A model generated the notes under the pieces. The model was given only the letters and a program-made list of their open reading frames with translations. It had not been told where the DNA came from and ran no database searches. This document shows positions 1 to 11,493 of a stretch of DNA of 64,000 nucleotides, in pieces. This DNA comes from Cruorifilaria tuberocauda (lineage: Eukaryota > Nematoda > Chromadorea > Rhabditida > Onchocercidae): positions 19,961 to 83,960 of the forward strand of contig JABVXU010000236.1 of NCBI GenBank assembly GCA_013365365.1, given 5' to 3'. The first letter of the stretch is position 1, and each line of letters starts with the position of its first letter. The position numbers and the translations under genes are program-made.

Positions 1-119
1 ATCAATTAAGGGACTTTTTTAAAGAATACATTAAAACTATCATAGCGATCTGTAAAAAATTTAGAAATCGAAAATCAAATTAAATAAACTTGAGCAGTTA
101 TTAATTACGAATTAAATAC

Positions 120-2978
120 CTGTCATAATATGATAATGCTTCGTCATATCTTCCAAGTTCGATATAATACACTGCGACATGCCAGTAATTATGACATGCA
201 AGTAAAACAGATTTCTAAAACAATAAAAATAATTAAATTATTCTAACGATAATAAAAAACTTTTTTAATTAAAAAATTTTTCAAACTTTTTTAGATTAAA
301 TTTTGGAAATTTTATAAATTCAAAGGAAAAAAAACTAATTTTGCAACATTGTTTTTTCATCTAATTTTCTCAACTTCTACCCTATCATTATTTGAATATT
401 TTTTTAAACTATCAATCCGCTCGGAAGAAATGCATTCTCAGATTCATGATTTTTCTGACGAATTTTCCCTATTGAATTTTCTGTCTCAAGCTCTCAAGCC
501 AAAAAATAGAAGTTGTATAAAAGTGATAAACACAGAAAGATGAAAGCTCTATAACAATAAAAGATAGTAATTTTCAAGGATAAGTCGTTATTCTACGAGG
601 TTCAATAAGGAAAATTATCCAGGTCATCCCGAAAAATATCAACTTTATCTGGAAAAAAGTATGCTAATCATTTTCTCAACAATTACTGTTAATTAACTTC
701 TTCATACAATCATTGATTGATAATGCTTGAATGTTTAGGCTTACATTCCAATCCGTTTCGGTTGATTCCATAAAACGAATGCCTTCTTCCGAACGTCCGT
801 TCATTTCCATACAATGTGCTAAGGCATGTGTAGCCCAAGCATCACACCTATTCAATTCGAGGCCCTTAAATCAGGAGTTCGAATATCGATCAGATTAATC
901 ATACGAAATTTTAATGTATAAAATGAGAAAATATGGGAAGAGAAGAATAATTGGCACTTCATTTTTAACACTATTTTACAAATCTTAAACGAAGAAGTCA
1001 AATTTTATTTTGAAATGAAAGAAATGAGGACATTTACCTTCTTAGCATAACTTTCAGCTTCATCATATTGCTCACATTCTTCTAGACCAAATGAATACAT
1101 GCCATAAAGATAGCTAAAATTTTTGCTACTAATTTATTTCCATTCTGCAGATATACTGTATGGAAAATTAACCTATCGAAGATACTGTAATGAAAGTTAA
1201 CCCATCGGAGATACTGTAATGAAAGTTAACCTAATCAAAGACTTGAAAAGGAGAGATGGAAATATTTGATGAATTGCTTTAAGAATAAAATGTTAACTCT
1301 CCTTAAAACAACAGTCGAAGTATTTTGTGGCAGAAATATAAATTTAATCACTATTTGAAATAATTTACGAAAATTTTTTTTAATTCAGTAAAATTTTAAG
1401 ATAGATTTGAATTGGAAATCTTTAAACCGGTTTTTCTTGTTTTTGATAGTAATAATAATAGGTTTTCTAAATACTACAATTATGTTTTAAAAAAACAAAG
1501 AAGCAAAAGAAAATTAAAAAATTGATCGATTAAACTTATTTTCAAATCGAGACAACAATAAAAATATACTTGATAAAATTTTAAAAGAAAGAAGGAATGG
1601 AAAACCTGTAGCACGGTGTTGTTGATTTCCATTTCGGGAGCACTCGGGCAACACTATCACGAAGTGATTGCTTATCACCCAAATAAAAATATGCGTCATG
1701 CGCAAATTTTAATGCCAACAAATCGTTTGGTGTTTCATTTAAAATTTTCTCCCATTCCTTACATGCTTCTATTATTTTGCTGCAAGATTTGTTAATGATA
1801 ATCTTTGAAGTGGCAACAATGGTTTGAAATACTCTTTATCTAAATTCTCTCTATGGCAATGATTTCATTTATTAGTTAATTAATTAAAGTGCAAAAAAAA
1901 TAATGATAATGAATATGAAATGACTAACTCATTAGCAAACATATTGATAGCTTTTGCATGATTGATCTCATACGTGGTACCACGTTTGCATGCTTCATTT
2001 AATAATTGTTTTAATTCATTGCGATAATTTTCATCTAATCTTACCGATCGTCCAGTTCCCATCGCTTCTAATCCCAATGATATCACTCGACTCATTACTG
2101 AGATTGATTGATTTTGATTTTGGAACCAAATCAAATGTTTGAATATTTTAATAAAATAATCGAAAAGAATATGTATACTATCAAAATATATGCAAATAGT
2201 TGGGACATAAGTGAACTGATATATTAAATGACAGGAATGAGATGAAAGATAATAAAGAGATAACAATAACAGAAGTGATAAAATAAGCAAATGAGATTTA
2301 TTGAAATTCTACTACATCTTATCATTCAATATATCAATTGTAAGTTTACGTGAAAAGGAACCGGAGTATTATAACTCTTACTAGCATTTGGTTCTGCTTC
2401 AAGCATTCTACGAAGCGTATTTTCCATTCCATCTAATTGAGCGCATTCACTCCATGAAACGTATTGACGTAAAAGTGCGTCAAATAAACGTGCTGCTTCA
2501 TTAGAATTAGTTGAAATTTGAATACCTTCTGCTTTCCATGCCTAAAAATGAATTTCTACTAATTAAAAAAAATTTTTTCTGCAAAATAGCATAAATAATT
2601 TGTCGCCAAAAATTGCTGAGTATTTAATTTTTAAATATAATTTATTTTTTTTTAAATTTTTGCCAAAGAATTATTATCTTTTTAGAAGTGAGATAAAAAT
2701 GAAACAGATAATAGTGGTGTCTTATGAAAAAATTAATTTTATAGTATAACAAAATTTTTAATTTCAATCTCATCTTTTCAATAAATTTATTTCTCTTTCG
2801 CATTTCTTTTCCATAAAAAGTATTTCACCCATTAAATTTTAATACTTCTCATAAATGATAACTGGAATTTTGGAAAAATATTTTTAAATAAGAAAAATGA
2901 AATATTTATCGAGCAATAAACAGTTAATAATAAAAGAACCTGACAATCACGCAAATTTTCCGTGCACCATTCAGCCAT
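120..2978 (-). CDS. TTC38: TTC38-like tetratricopeptide protein, 5' part (cut by left edge)
   Basis: Seven exons in consistent phase: 2978-2940, 2541-2382, 2097-1929, 1779-1606, 1113-1038, 864-745, 214-120 (about 278 codons; from memory the human protein is about 469). Landmarks shared with vertebrate TTC38 are RDCQAWK at the N terminus, SNEAARLFDALLRQYV in exon 2, GTGRSVRLD in exon 3, LALKFAHDAYFYLG in exon 4, DAWATHALAHCMEMNGR in exon 6 and LACHNYWHVAVYYIE in exon 7. The family has TPR-like helical repeats and no known enzyme activity; its cellular role is poorly defined. The start ATG directly abuts a splice acceptor (ATTACAG then ATG), fitting leader trans-splicing, and the family match begins right there. 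The 3' exons lie off the left edge; nothing convincing is seen in bases 1-119. Identity is firm; individual splice sites are hand-called. Confidence 0.88.
1150..1239. repeat. 30-base minisatellite, 3 copies, in TTC38 intron 4
   Basis: Three head-to-tail copies of a unit near GATACTGTAATGAAAGTTAA followed by a variable CC-ATCG tail, spaced 30 bases apart. The first copy is the most diverged. It lies between exons 4 and 5 of the TTC38-like gene. Confidence 0.8.
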
Positions 2979-3183
2979 CTGTAATTTATCAATTAAATTC
3001 ATAACTATACTTCACATTACTGATATCATTACGTATTATATCATTAAAATCATTAGACACTTAAATATATAAATTTATCAATTTCCATAGAAGAACACTT
3101 CCCAAATGAGAATAATATATTAGCATTTTTAGGATTTAAGTGGGTAAAACGAAATTATGATCCGCTTAATTTAATAAGACTAT

Positions 3184-3269
3184 AACCGGTTAATTTTAAT
3201 AAATTAATTACAACCGGTTAATTCAATTAGATTGTGACCGGTTTGACCTTGATATAATTGAAGCCGGTT
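3184..3269. promoter_or_regulatory. Cluster of four CCGGTT sites
   Basis: AACCGGTT occurs at 3184-3191 and 3212-3219, GACCGGTT at 3236-3243 and AGCCGGTT at 3262-3269. AACCGGTT is the palindromic consensus of Grainyhead/CP2 factors. The cluster lies about 200 to 290 bases upstream of the TTC38 start. A fifth copy, AACCGGTT at 1425-1432, is in TTC38 intron 4. Function is inferred from the motif only. Confidence 0.4.
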
Positions 3270-3944
3270 AATTCTTAATTATGTTTTTCATGAATTATGT
3301 AATAAAAATATATGGATAATAAACAAGCAATAGCATGATTTAATCTAGCAACATTTTAATAGTACTAAATATTATAGTACAATAAATTTCCGAAAAAAAG
3401 ATATGAAATTAGCTAATATGAAATCAATTAGTTTAATTCATTTTTAAATAGTATTTTATTCTGCTAATTAAATATCAATTTTAAATTACAATAATATCAT
3501 CTCTTTCAATTGCTATTTTAGAAAAGAAGATTTTAAGAAATTATCAAATGATAAAGCGATAGAAAAATCAAAAACTTTTTCAATAATATAATTTAATATT
3601 AACAATTATGAAGAAAGTGATAGCCAAGTATCACATATCATATATATGATAACGTATAAAATTGTTTTGCATGTTATCATTGATATCCATGTGATCTTTA
3701 ATTACTTGAATGAATTTTTGATTGATTAAACTTATAATACATTAAACAATAATCAAATGGAGAATGTTTTTTAATTAACATAATTAGCGGTCATTAATTA
3801 ATTAATTATAAGTAACTAATTTACGATATGATTTAATTCAAAATGATAGAGCGAATTCAATTGTGACATATATCAATTGTTAAATAATATTTTTTGCTAC
3901 CTATTTGAATATTGATATCGCAAACAATAATACTTGTTACCGTG

Positions 3945-4135
3945 TTGGATGCATCATACTACTACTGCTACAACTACAATAACTGCTAGATATTACTTGC
4001 ATAAATGTTTGTTTAGATCTTTTGTATCGATATCACTAGCTATCGTTTATACGGATGCTACTAGATGCTATTTGTATTGATATTGCTAGACGTCACTTGT
4101 AACGATATTACTAGTTATTACTTGTATAGATATCA
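3945..4135. repeat. Degenerate minisatellite, unit about 25-26 bases
   Basis: Successive units resemble CTTGTATCGATATTACTAG plus a short variable tail; the clearest copies lie between 4018 and 4135, with weaker ones before. The copies are well diverged, so the array is old. Confidence 0.6.
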
Positions 4136-4365
4136 TTTTAAGAACCAATAATATATCTGTCCTGATGTTTTCGATTAGTGATCAATGGAAATGATAAGGT
4201 TGATTGCATCTGTCAAAAGATTGATCAGTGCATGTGATCAATGATTTATTTCAAGTGTTAAATTTCAAATAATGTCCAAATGATTTCGTTTAGGAATTTC
4301 CTTTAAATTAATTTTGACCACTAAACTTCCTTTCTTCTCATATGATAGAAAGTAAAACTTTAGGA

Positions 4366-4500
4366 AGTGGGCGGTAGGAATGGTCTAAGCGCAAAGAGAA
4401 GGGCAGTGAATAGTTTGGGGGCAACAAGTGGAGGAAGTGAGTGATTTAGGAGCAAAAGGTGGAAGGGAGTGGGTGGTTCAGGCGCAAAAGGTGAGAGGGA
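4366..4500. repeat. Purine-rich repeat, unit about 32 bases, about 4 copies
   Basis: Units begin AGTG followed by GGTGG or AATAG and carry GGAGCAAAAGGTGGAAGGG-like cores. The plus strand is almost pure G and A, in sharp contrast to the AT-rich surroundings. It ends about 60 bases before the first in-frame ATG of the defensin-like gene and may be a promoter-proximal element. Confidence 0.65.
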
Positions 4501-4561
4501 TTGAAGTGTCGGAGAGGAAACGATCACTGATTGTTTGAAGGCTTATTTGGCCGATCATCAA

Positions 4562-7500
4562 ATGTCATTGAGCGACCCGACGGCGGGTTCTAGCGTCCGA
4601 AACGGTTGTGGTAATTGGTGTGGTATTGGTATCAATAATGGTAGTGGTAATAATATCTGTTGCTATAAAATTCTAATCAATTTTCAAATCATTCTTATCA
4701 TTTATTGTATTATCAGTCTTATCAATACCAAAGATATCGCAGAGCAAAGGTATTTCTATCTTTTCATTTTTGTTTATATTTTTATTACCTAATAATAATA
4801 CTTGAGCAAATATTAATTAAGAATGCAATAAATTATTATCGAAAATAAAAAATGAAAAATCGCATTTAATTATCGTAATTTGTAATTCACATTTTTTTCT
4901 TTAATAATTCTGCATATTAATTAATTCATATATTTAGCGAAATTACACGAAATGTATAGATATATTGGATTTTTAATGAGTCGTAAAAGCAAGGATGAAT
5001 TAGAATAATAAATGATAATTGATAAATGATAATTAAAATTATACTGTATGTATTTTTCAGTGACTTTTTCATGATTATTAGTGATTTTATGAATGATTCT
5101 TTCATTAATGATTTTTATTAAAATATTCGCCTACTTTGATTAATACCTTGTTACCTATACTGTTATGTTAATTAATACATTTAGCTTCTTTTAAAATTAC
5201 TGGCTTTTTTCTCGGAATTAAATATTGCAATTGCTTAAAATTATTAATTAGAACTTAAAACTATTAATTGATTAAAATGATGCAAGCGTTATTTAATGTT
5301 TTCATAAATTGCTTCCTTTTTATCATTCAACCATTGATACGAAAAATGCATTTAATATTTGAAACCAGAAATTTGTCCTTTTTATGACTTAAGAAGAAAA
5401 TTGATTAAACTTCAGATAATTTTTTTAAAGAAAATAAGAGGGAGAATTGCTATAAGTGAAATATTTGAAATTTCTTAATATCTATCTTATAAATTAACAA
5501 AAAAAGGAAATAAGAAGATTGAAATGAAATAAAAAGTGGAAATGAATGATTTCGAGAGTTACAATAGTGATAATCATAGAATAAGCAGTTACTGTATTAT
5601 ACAGAGGTTCAGAATGAAAGGATGAAATGGGAAATTGTAGAATTTTGATTAATTATGATTAATTGTAAAAATCTTTTTTAATTTATAATTTGGAATAAAT
5701 TTAGATTAGGATGTAATTTGTCTGATCATCATGCATGCGACGACTTATGTAAGCAGGATTCATTCTGGTATGGACATTGTGCTACGTGGGATGGACGTGA
5801 TTTCACGTGCACGTGTTATCAATATAAAGTGCCACTTAATGGCAGTTTGTGTAAACAAATGCAAGAAATATGCAAAAAATATTGCATTGAAAAAGTAAGC
5901 GTAAAGTTTTCTTCAAATTTTTTATATAAATATAAAGCATTTATCACAGGATTTAATTTTAGATTTGAAATTTTAGAATTCGTTTATCTTAACTTCAGTA
6001 ATTTATACAGTTACTATTTCTTTTCAGATTTCATATATTTCTAAATATTTGAAATTTCTAAAACCAATACGAAAAGCATTTGACAATTTATTACTTTACT
6101 TAATTTGTCTCCGTTAACATTTTATATCTCAAAAAGAAGGAAATGTTCATTATTTGTTGAGTCAAAAGATTACCTTCATTTATTTTCACTATTTTTGTTT
6201 CAAAAGATTTGCTTCCAAAAGATTTAAAATAATTTCATGAAATCCATCCAGATTCAGATTTAACCATTTTATGCAAATCGCTTAATAATTGTCATTTGGA
6301 AATGTGAAATTAGTGAAGAAAAATGCATACGCAATAAAATTTGGATACTGGAACTTTAAGCTTACCTAAAAAAATCATGTAAACTTCATTCATTTCCATC
6401 ATTCGCGAAAATCCTACTCTCCACTTAGAACTTGACCCAACACTAAAGATTTTATACAAACTTTTTCAAAATTTAGCATATTTCTGCCCACTTCTCACCA
6501 TACTATATTTTGCAGCTCTTCATGTTTACTTTACCAAGCTAAACAAATTTTTTCATATAGCTGACAAAAACTAATACATGGAGATTATTTCAAGCTTATA
6601 ATAGAATAACCAAATGTTCTTTCTATTAAAAAAATCAGCTAAATGAAAATTTTTAATAAATCTCAAAAAACGGAATGCTTAATAAATGAATAATAATTTC
6701 AATTGATACTATAAAATCTACTATTCTTTTTAGAATGAATGTTTGAATGACATATTAGTTTTGTGAAATATTTTTGAGTCATTTTCTTTATAAATAAAAA
6801 GAGAAAGTTATATATTATCCTCGTGATAGTTCTTGCTTGGTAGAAAAATGAAAAAACTTAGAAATTAACAACTATTCCCTAAAGATAAAGAAATAACAAA
6901 AAAAATCAGAATTATAGAAGTGGTATGGATTCTGATAAAACGGGTTATTCGCTTTAATTTAACGGGAATTATTATAAAACAAAAAATGAATGCACAAATA
7001 TAGCTATCAAATCCAATGGTAATGATGGAAATGACACTATTATATTCATTTCTACTTTTTTACTATTCTCTCTTCTCCTACCTGAAAATATTTTTCCCTT
7101 TTAAATTAATCAAAATAACACTATTTCTAATGAAATTAAAAATGGCCAAGGATTAATGTATATTTCACATACATGCAGATTTCCGCTTTCTTGATCAACC
7201 TGTTTCTTTTTCTGCTTTTCTTAAAAATTTCGTTTTATCTTCAAAAAACTGAAAAAAGCTAAAAGAAAATGAAATAAGAGAAAAAGCAATGTGTCTAACG
7301 TTATCCAGATTAATAATATATTAAAGGACACGAAAGAAGTAGATAATGTCGTAAATCATAATCCTATGGCATCTCTCTACTCCTATAATATTTCGAACAT
7401 TTGCTACTTACATTAAACAACTTTAAAAAAACATCAGATACTGCTTTTGGAACCTTTTTGCATCGCTTTAATCTGAAAGATAAAACCATTGCCTATGCTA

Positions 7501-7662
7501 ACCTTATTGCATCATATACTATAGGTATAACCGAAATTAATTTATTTATTGATTTTGCAGGGATTGGAAGGTGGCTATTGTTATGTTCATGCTTCTTGGG
7601 CAGCTCCAAATGGAACAACTCAATGCAAATGTTTCGAAGAATCACTACAACCTCTTCGATAA
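4562..7662 (+). CDS. Secreted peptide with two tandem defensin-like (CS-alpha-beta) domains
   Basis: Three exons: up to 4749 (hydrophobic leader), 5705-5894 and 7561-7662 (stop TAA). Phases join cleanly (2+1, then 0). Domain 1 in exon 2 has cysteines spaced C-x7-C-x3-C-x9-C-x9-C-x-C; domain 2 spans exons 2 and 3 with C-x6-C-x3-C-x9-C-x14-C-x-C. In both, the fourth cysteine is preceded by G-x (YGHC, GGYC), so each has the CxxxC...GxC...CxC signature of the cysteine-stabilised alpha-beta fold (nematode ASABF and cremycins, insect defensins). A strongly hydrophobic stretch at about 4666-4728 acts as the signal segment. The only in-frame ATG, 4562, would leave about 35 residues before it, so the true start, perhaps a small upstream exon, is uncertain. 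An antimicrobial role is inferred from the fold; a channel-acting or signalling peptide is possible. Confidence 0.68.
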
Positions 7663-8177
7663 CAACCGATTTATACTCATAATAATATCACATGCGTAGT
7701 TTAACAGCATGAATATTTCTGCTGGTATTATTCTGAATGAAAAATTATATATTTATGTCGGAAAATACACTCTCACATAAGATTTCATTCAGCGTTCCGT
7801 TAAAAACGTTGTTTAAATTACTGCTTCATTTAGTCATCAACCTGAAAAAGACATTATTTATATCATAAGAATATTTATATCATAGAATGATATACAGTAC
7901 AATAATAATGGAGCACAGAATGGTTTGTCAATACATCCAAATGGTTCTAAGTTATGCAAATGAAAATCTTTACATTTTAAGGAAATTTTCAATTTCCTAA
8001 ACAGTGATTTCTTTGGGACAAATCATCGAAAGAGAACTGATATAAATAACACGGCAAAGGAAGTAGCAGGTGAAGAAACAAGTATTACCAGAAAAGAGAA
8101 TAATGGATGAATTCGTCTGAAGGAACAATATGCCTTTGTTTCCTGCTGTGATCCGAGCAAAAAACTCATGAAAGTCG
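7663..8177. other. Intergenic, convergent 3' ends
   Basis: Between the 3' ends of the defensin-like gene (plus) and the helical protein gene (minus). An open minus-frame at 7997-8215 is mostly a shadow downstream of the last exon. No other feature seen. Confidence 0.55.
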
Positions 8178-9460
8178 TTATAGCCGCGCATTTTGAAGAA
8201 CTGGAGAAAAATCACTCTTTAACTACGCAAATTTAAAAACTGCGATTTAAAAAACCATCCATTTAATCTCAGACTTGTCAATGATTCGGTAAGATTCATA
8301 AAAATTTCATATAAAGCAGTCACCTTTCTCTCGGTATAACAATATAGTTTCATCACATTCTTTCAATAGAATTTTAGTCATTCGGATATTTCTCAAAATT
8401 CGCTCTCGAAATTCGTCTTTGAATTTTGACAAACCATTCTTATACATCATCTCTGTCGATGCAAACTCTTTGCCAAGCAATAATTCGATATCCGCAGCAT
8501 CATAATCCGGTAGAGGTACGTTATCCAAACTGAACTCTTCTTTATTATCCTCTTTTACCATCTTTAACTACAAATAAATCAGACATATAACTTTGACTTT
8601 ACTTAATTTAAAAATCTTATCAGAACTTTCTATTCTGAATACTAGTGATCAATTTTCAACTTTCTGTGTATTTTCTGTTACAGATGTCATCTACGAGCTT
8701 ACCGTTTTAAAAATCTCCAGAGTGGATTCGATACGCATACGCAACCCATTTAAAGTCTCCGCTTCGGGCAATCTAAAAACGATCAATTTCCTCCACAATT
8801 TGAGGAAAAGAACTTAAGAAAATTATGATATTAACGAAAACTTAGCTGTGGAACTTATTTTCACCACCACTTTCTAATATTTAGCCCATACATGTACTAA
8901 AATATGTATACTTCCCATCCCAACTACAACATTTTCCAATCACTGTTTCTTTCATTTCAATCAAAAACAAAGATCTCTAATGTTTCAAGCTTTTCATGTA
9001 AATAACGTGTATATTAAGGGAAAAAAACCGTAATAAATTATAGTCTGAATATACCTTTTAATGGCATAAAAAGTCTTCGCTAATTTTCTTTCTACATTAA
9101 TGAAATCTTTTTTCAATGCAGCGTCTGCTGCAGTATCACTTTCATGCGAACTATAGGTATAAGGTTCAGCCGATTCACGATAATCATGAATAAATTTATC
9201 AAACTGTAAAGGTATTGATTATTTACATTAAACATTATTATCAAATTATTCATGAACAAAAAAAAATGAAAAAACACTGAAAGGAAATGAGTAAAACTAG
9301 TAATATGAGAATTCAAATTCTAACAGAAACACTCCAGATAAGGATATTGCATGCCATACAATAAATAATACAGAAAAGAAACCTGTTCTCTGGAATAACC
9401 TAATGAATCCATCTTCTTGTCACAATCCATATCTATGCTTCCTTCCAAACTTTCCGCCAT
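8178..9460 (-). CDS. Unrecognised 187-residue helical protein
   Basis: Five exons with consistent phases: 9460-9383, 9203-9055, 8772-8703, 8567-8324, 8200-8178 (stop TAA). The product is acidic and charged, with predicted amphipathic helices (for example FINVERKLAKTFYAIK and LRMRIESTLEIFK), no signal peptide, no membrane segment and no catalytic motif. The central part has an acidic linker (LPDYDAADIELLLGKEF) followed by another long helix. Size and helical layout faintly recall small kinetochore subunits of the Mis12 complex, but the diagnostic family motif is not visible, so no function is assigned. A splice acceptor (AATTGCAG) lies 11 bases before the ATG. It is the last of three same-strand genes in a row. 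Donor GTGACT after exon 4 is weak. Confidence 0.7.
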
Positions 9461-10098
9461 AATTTAACTACTGCAATTCATTCATCCAAAAGATATCCTT
9501 TTAATTTTTTAAATTTTCAAACTGTAAAAGAAAGAAAACTCTGCGCCGCTTATGTTAGGAAAAAACAAATGTCTACGACGTTGCACGAGAAAAACTAGAA
9601 AGATGTGACACGAGAATTACGCTGTCAAAATCCTGTGAAGAGGTAGATACGCAATGAAAACTTGTTCCCAGCAATACATTAGTAGTTACCCAATCTAATG
9701 ATGCCGGTGCATTCCGAATTGAAATTTAAGTAGAAAATAGAGCAAATTGATCAATATATGATCGCTTTGTTTCGTTCTGTGGAAGATTTTGAATATCATT
9801 CGAACAAGCTACATTATAATATATTTATGCAACATATGAACATACATGGTGGCATTACTTTTATGTTTAATTTAATCATAAAGTTTAATTGCATTAGGTC
9901 AATCACAGTGTATATAGTGGTACATATTTACACACGTGTGTACGTGTATCATAATTCACTACATTAATAACTATTTATACGGTCAATGAGACGAAATTTT
10001 CAAACTCGTATTAAAATAATACGATTTTCCAGAGTTCGAGAAAAACTGCACTCACACAGTTAAATTAAAGTTACAATTGTACAGTCAAATTAAATTAG
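9461..10098. other. Spacer between the helical protein gene and the MKRN2OS-like gene
   Basis: Both flanking genes are minus-strand, 638 bases apart. An ACACACGTGTGTACGTGT stretch at about 9931-9948 is a short alternating purine-pyrimidine run. No gene is recognised; the plus ORF at 9758-9967 has no supporting signal. Confidence 0.55.
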
Positions 10099-11493
10099 TT
10101 ATGGTATGAAGTTACACTCATCAGATAATGCAAGATAATTAGTTTTACATTTTGATAACCTATTTAAAAGATTGTAATAACGGAGTACTCTTTGCAGCGC
10201 TTTGCAAATGTATTCAGTGACAAACTGCTCTTTCACGTATGACGTACGTTTCAGTATACCAATATCAATCAGAAATTCCACAACAAAATTGTAACAGTTC
10301 CAATTCCTTTCATCATAATGCTGTAAAGAAAATTATATTCAATAGTTCATTTAAACGTATAATCGTTAATCTTTTAATTTAAGCATACCTTTTGGTAGTA
10401 CCGAAACCGGAATCATAATTATACGATTTACATGATTGTACCATATGGACTTCAATAATTTTGTCTAATTTTTAATCCGATCTTATTTTTCATAAACTTT
10501 CTAAGAATTTATATATTCTGGTATTATCAGTAATATCACTCATATTGTAATAAAAATGATTGAATAAATTTCGTTGATATTTACTACTTCAGTAGGAAAA
10601 AAAAATCTTTTCTGTCATTCTATTTGAAATTAAAATACTGTGGAAAAATAATAAATGAGAGCAATTTTTCTTTATGATTTATTTTAAAAAAAATGGATAA
10701 TAAAACATACTTGACGGCTAAACTGATTGTAATGATTTTTGATAAACATTTTCATCCTTTTATCATACGTTTCGTTATCATTGAATTGATATATGCAGAG
10801 AGAGTCATCCCAAAATGATTCAATTATTATACCGTCAGCAGTATAAGAGAATACGAAACCTTTTGAATTCGATAAACCAATATGTAGATCATCACCCAAT
10901 TCATATCTGTGGAAAATTCGAAAATAAATTTAAACTAAAAAATTATAAACAAAATAGAAAATTGAAATAATCATAAAAAGAAAAAATTCTAACGTTTCAA
11001 ACAGTCAATGCCTAATAAATTCATTAAAATAACACACAAGTAAAAAAAAACTTCTGATTTGACGGTAATGATCCTTTCCATAACTCATAAAATTAGAAAG
11101 AGAAATTGAAATTCTTATATAAACTAATCAAATAAATAAAATAGAATAAAATAAATGGTTTAAAAATGGAATAATACAATTAAACAGCAATTTATTCCAG
11201 AATTTCAATTTCTACTAAAAATAATAATTTATTCAGTCAATGATACTTATACTTGAACAAAAAAAGGAAGAAAATTTTGAAACCAACTTGCTGAATGAAT
11301 TTCTTGATGGTTTTAACACTATACAGCAGTATCTGATAACTGTAGAAATGAACGGACTCGGGAGAAAAGTATATCGTGAATTATTACTAGTAATTCGTAT
11401 ACCACATTTGGGGCATAATTTAAATCCAATAATCGGTGATTTTGTTATACAATACCAATTACAAATACTATGTAACATGAGTACAGGTTTCAT
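10099..11493 (-). CDS. MKRN2OS-like protein (MKRN2 opposite-strand protein family)
   Basis: Three exons: 11493-11288, 10906-10711, 10320-10099 (stop TAA), 207 residues, close to about 223 in human MKRN2OS. Family landmarks in order: a CPKC zinc-ribbon-like pair near residue 31 (CPLC in human), an NPF/SPF motif then C-x-x-L-x-P in exon 1, GDDLHIGLSNSKGFVFSY in exon 2 (human has SDLHVGITN), and HYDERNWNCYNFVVEFL in exon 3 (human has HNCYSYALTF). Phases are 2+1 and 0. The function of this family is not established. In vertebrates it is named only for lying opposite MKRN2; no makorin gene is seen here. The acceptor CTATCAG lies 6 bases before the ATG. Confidence 0.82.

Larger units (their letters stand above)
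2979..4561. other. Intergenic region between TTC38 and the defensin-like gene
   Basis: Divergent 5' regions of two genes. No coding exon is recognised. It holds the CCGGTT cluster, the 26-base degenerate repeat and the purine-rich repeat listed separately; the remainder is AT-rich. Confidence 0.6.

Noticed and set aside
1..119. A further TTC38 exon after the TTTTTTACAG at about 50-60 (minus)
   Set aside because: In the required phase it meets a stop after two codons and shows no family similarity.
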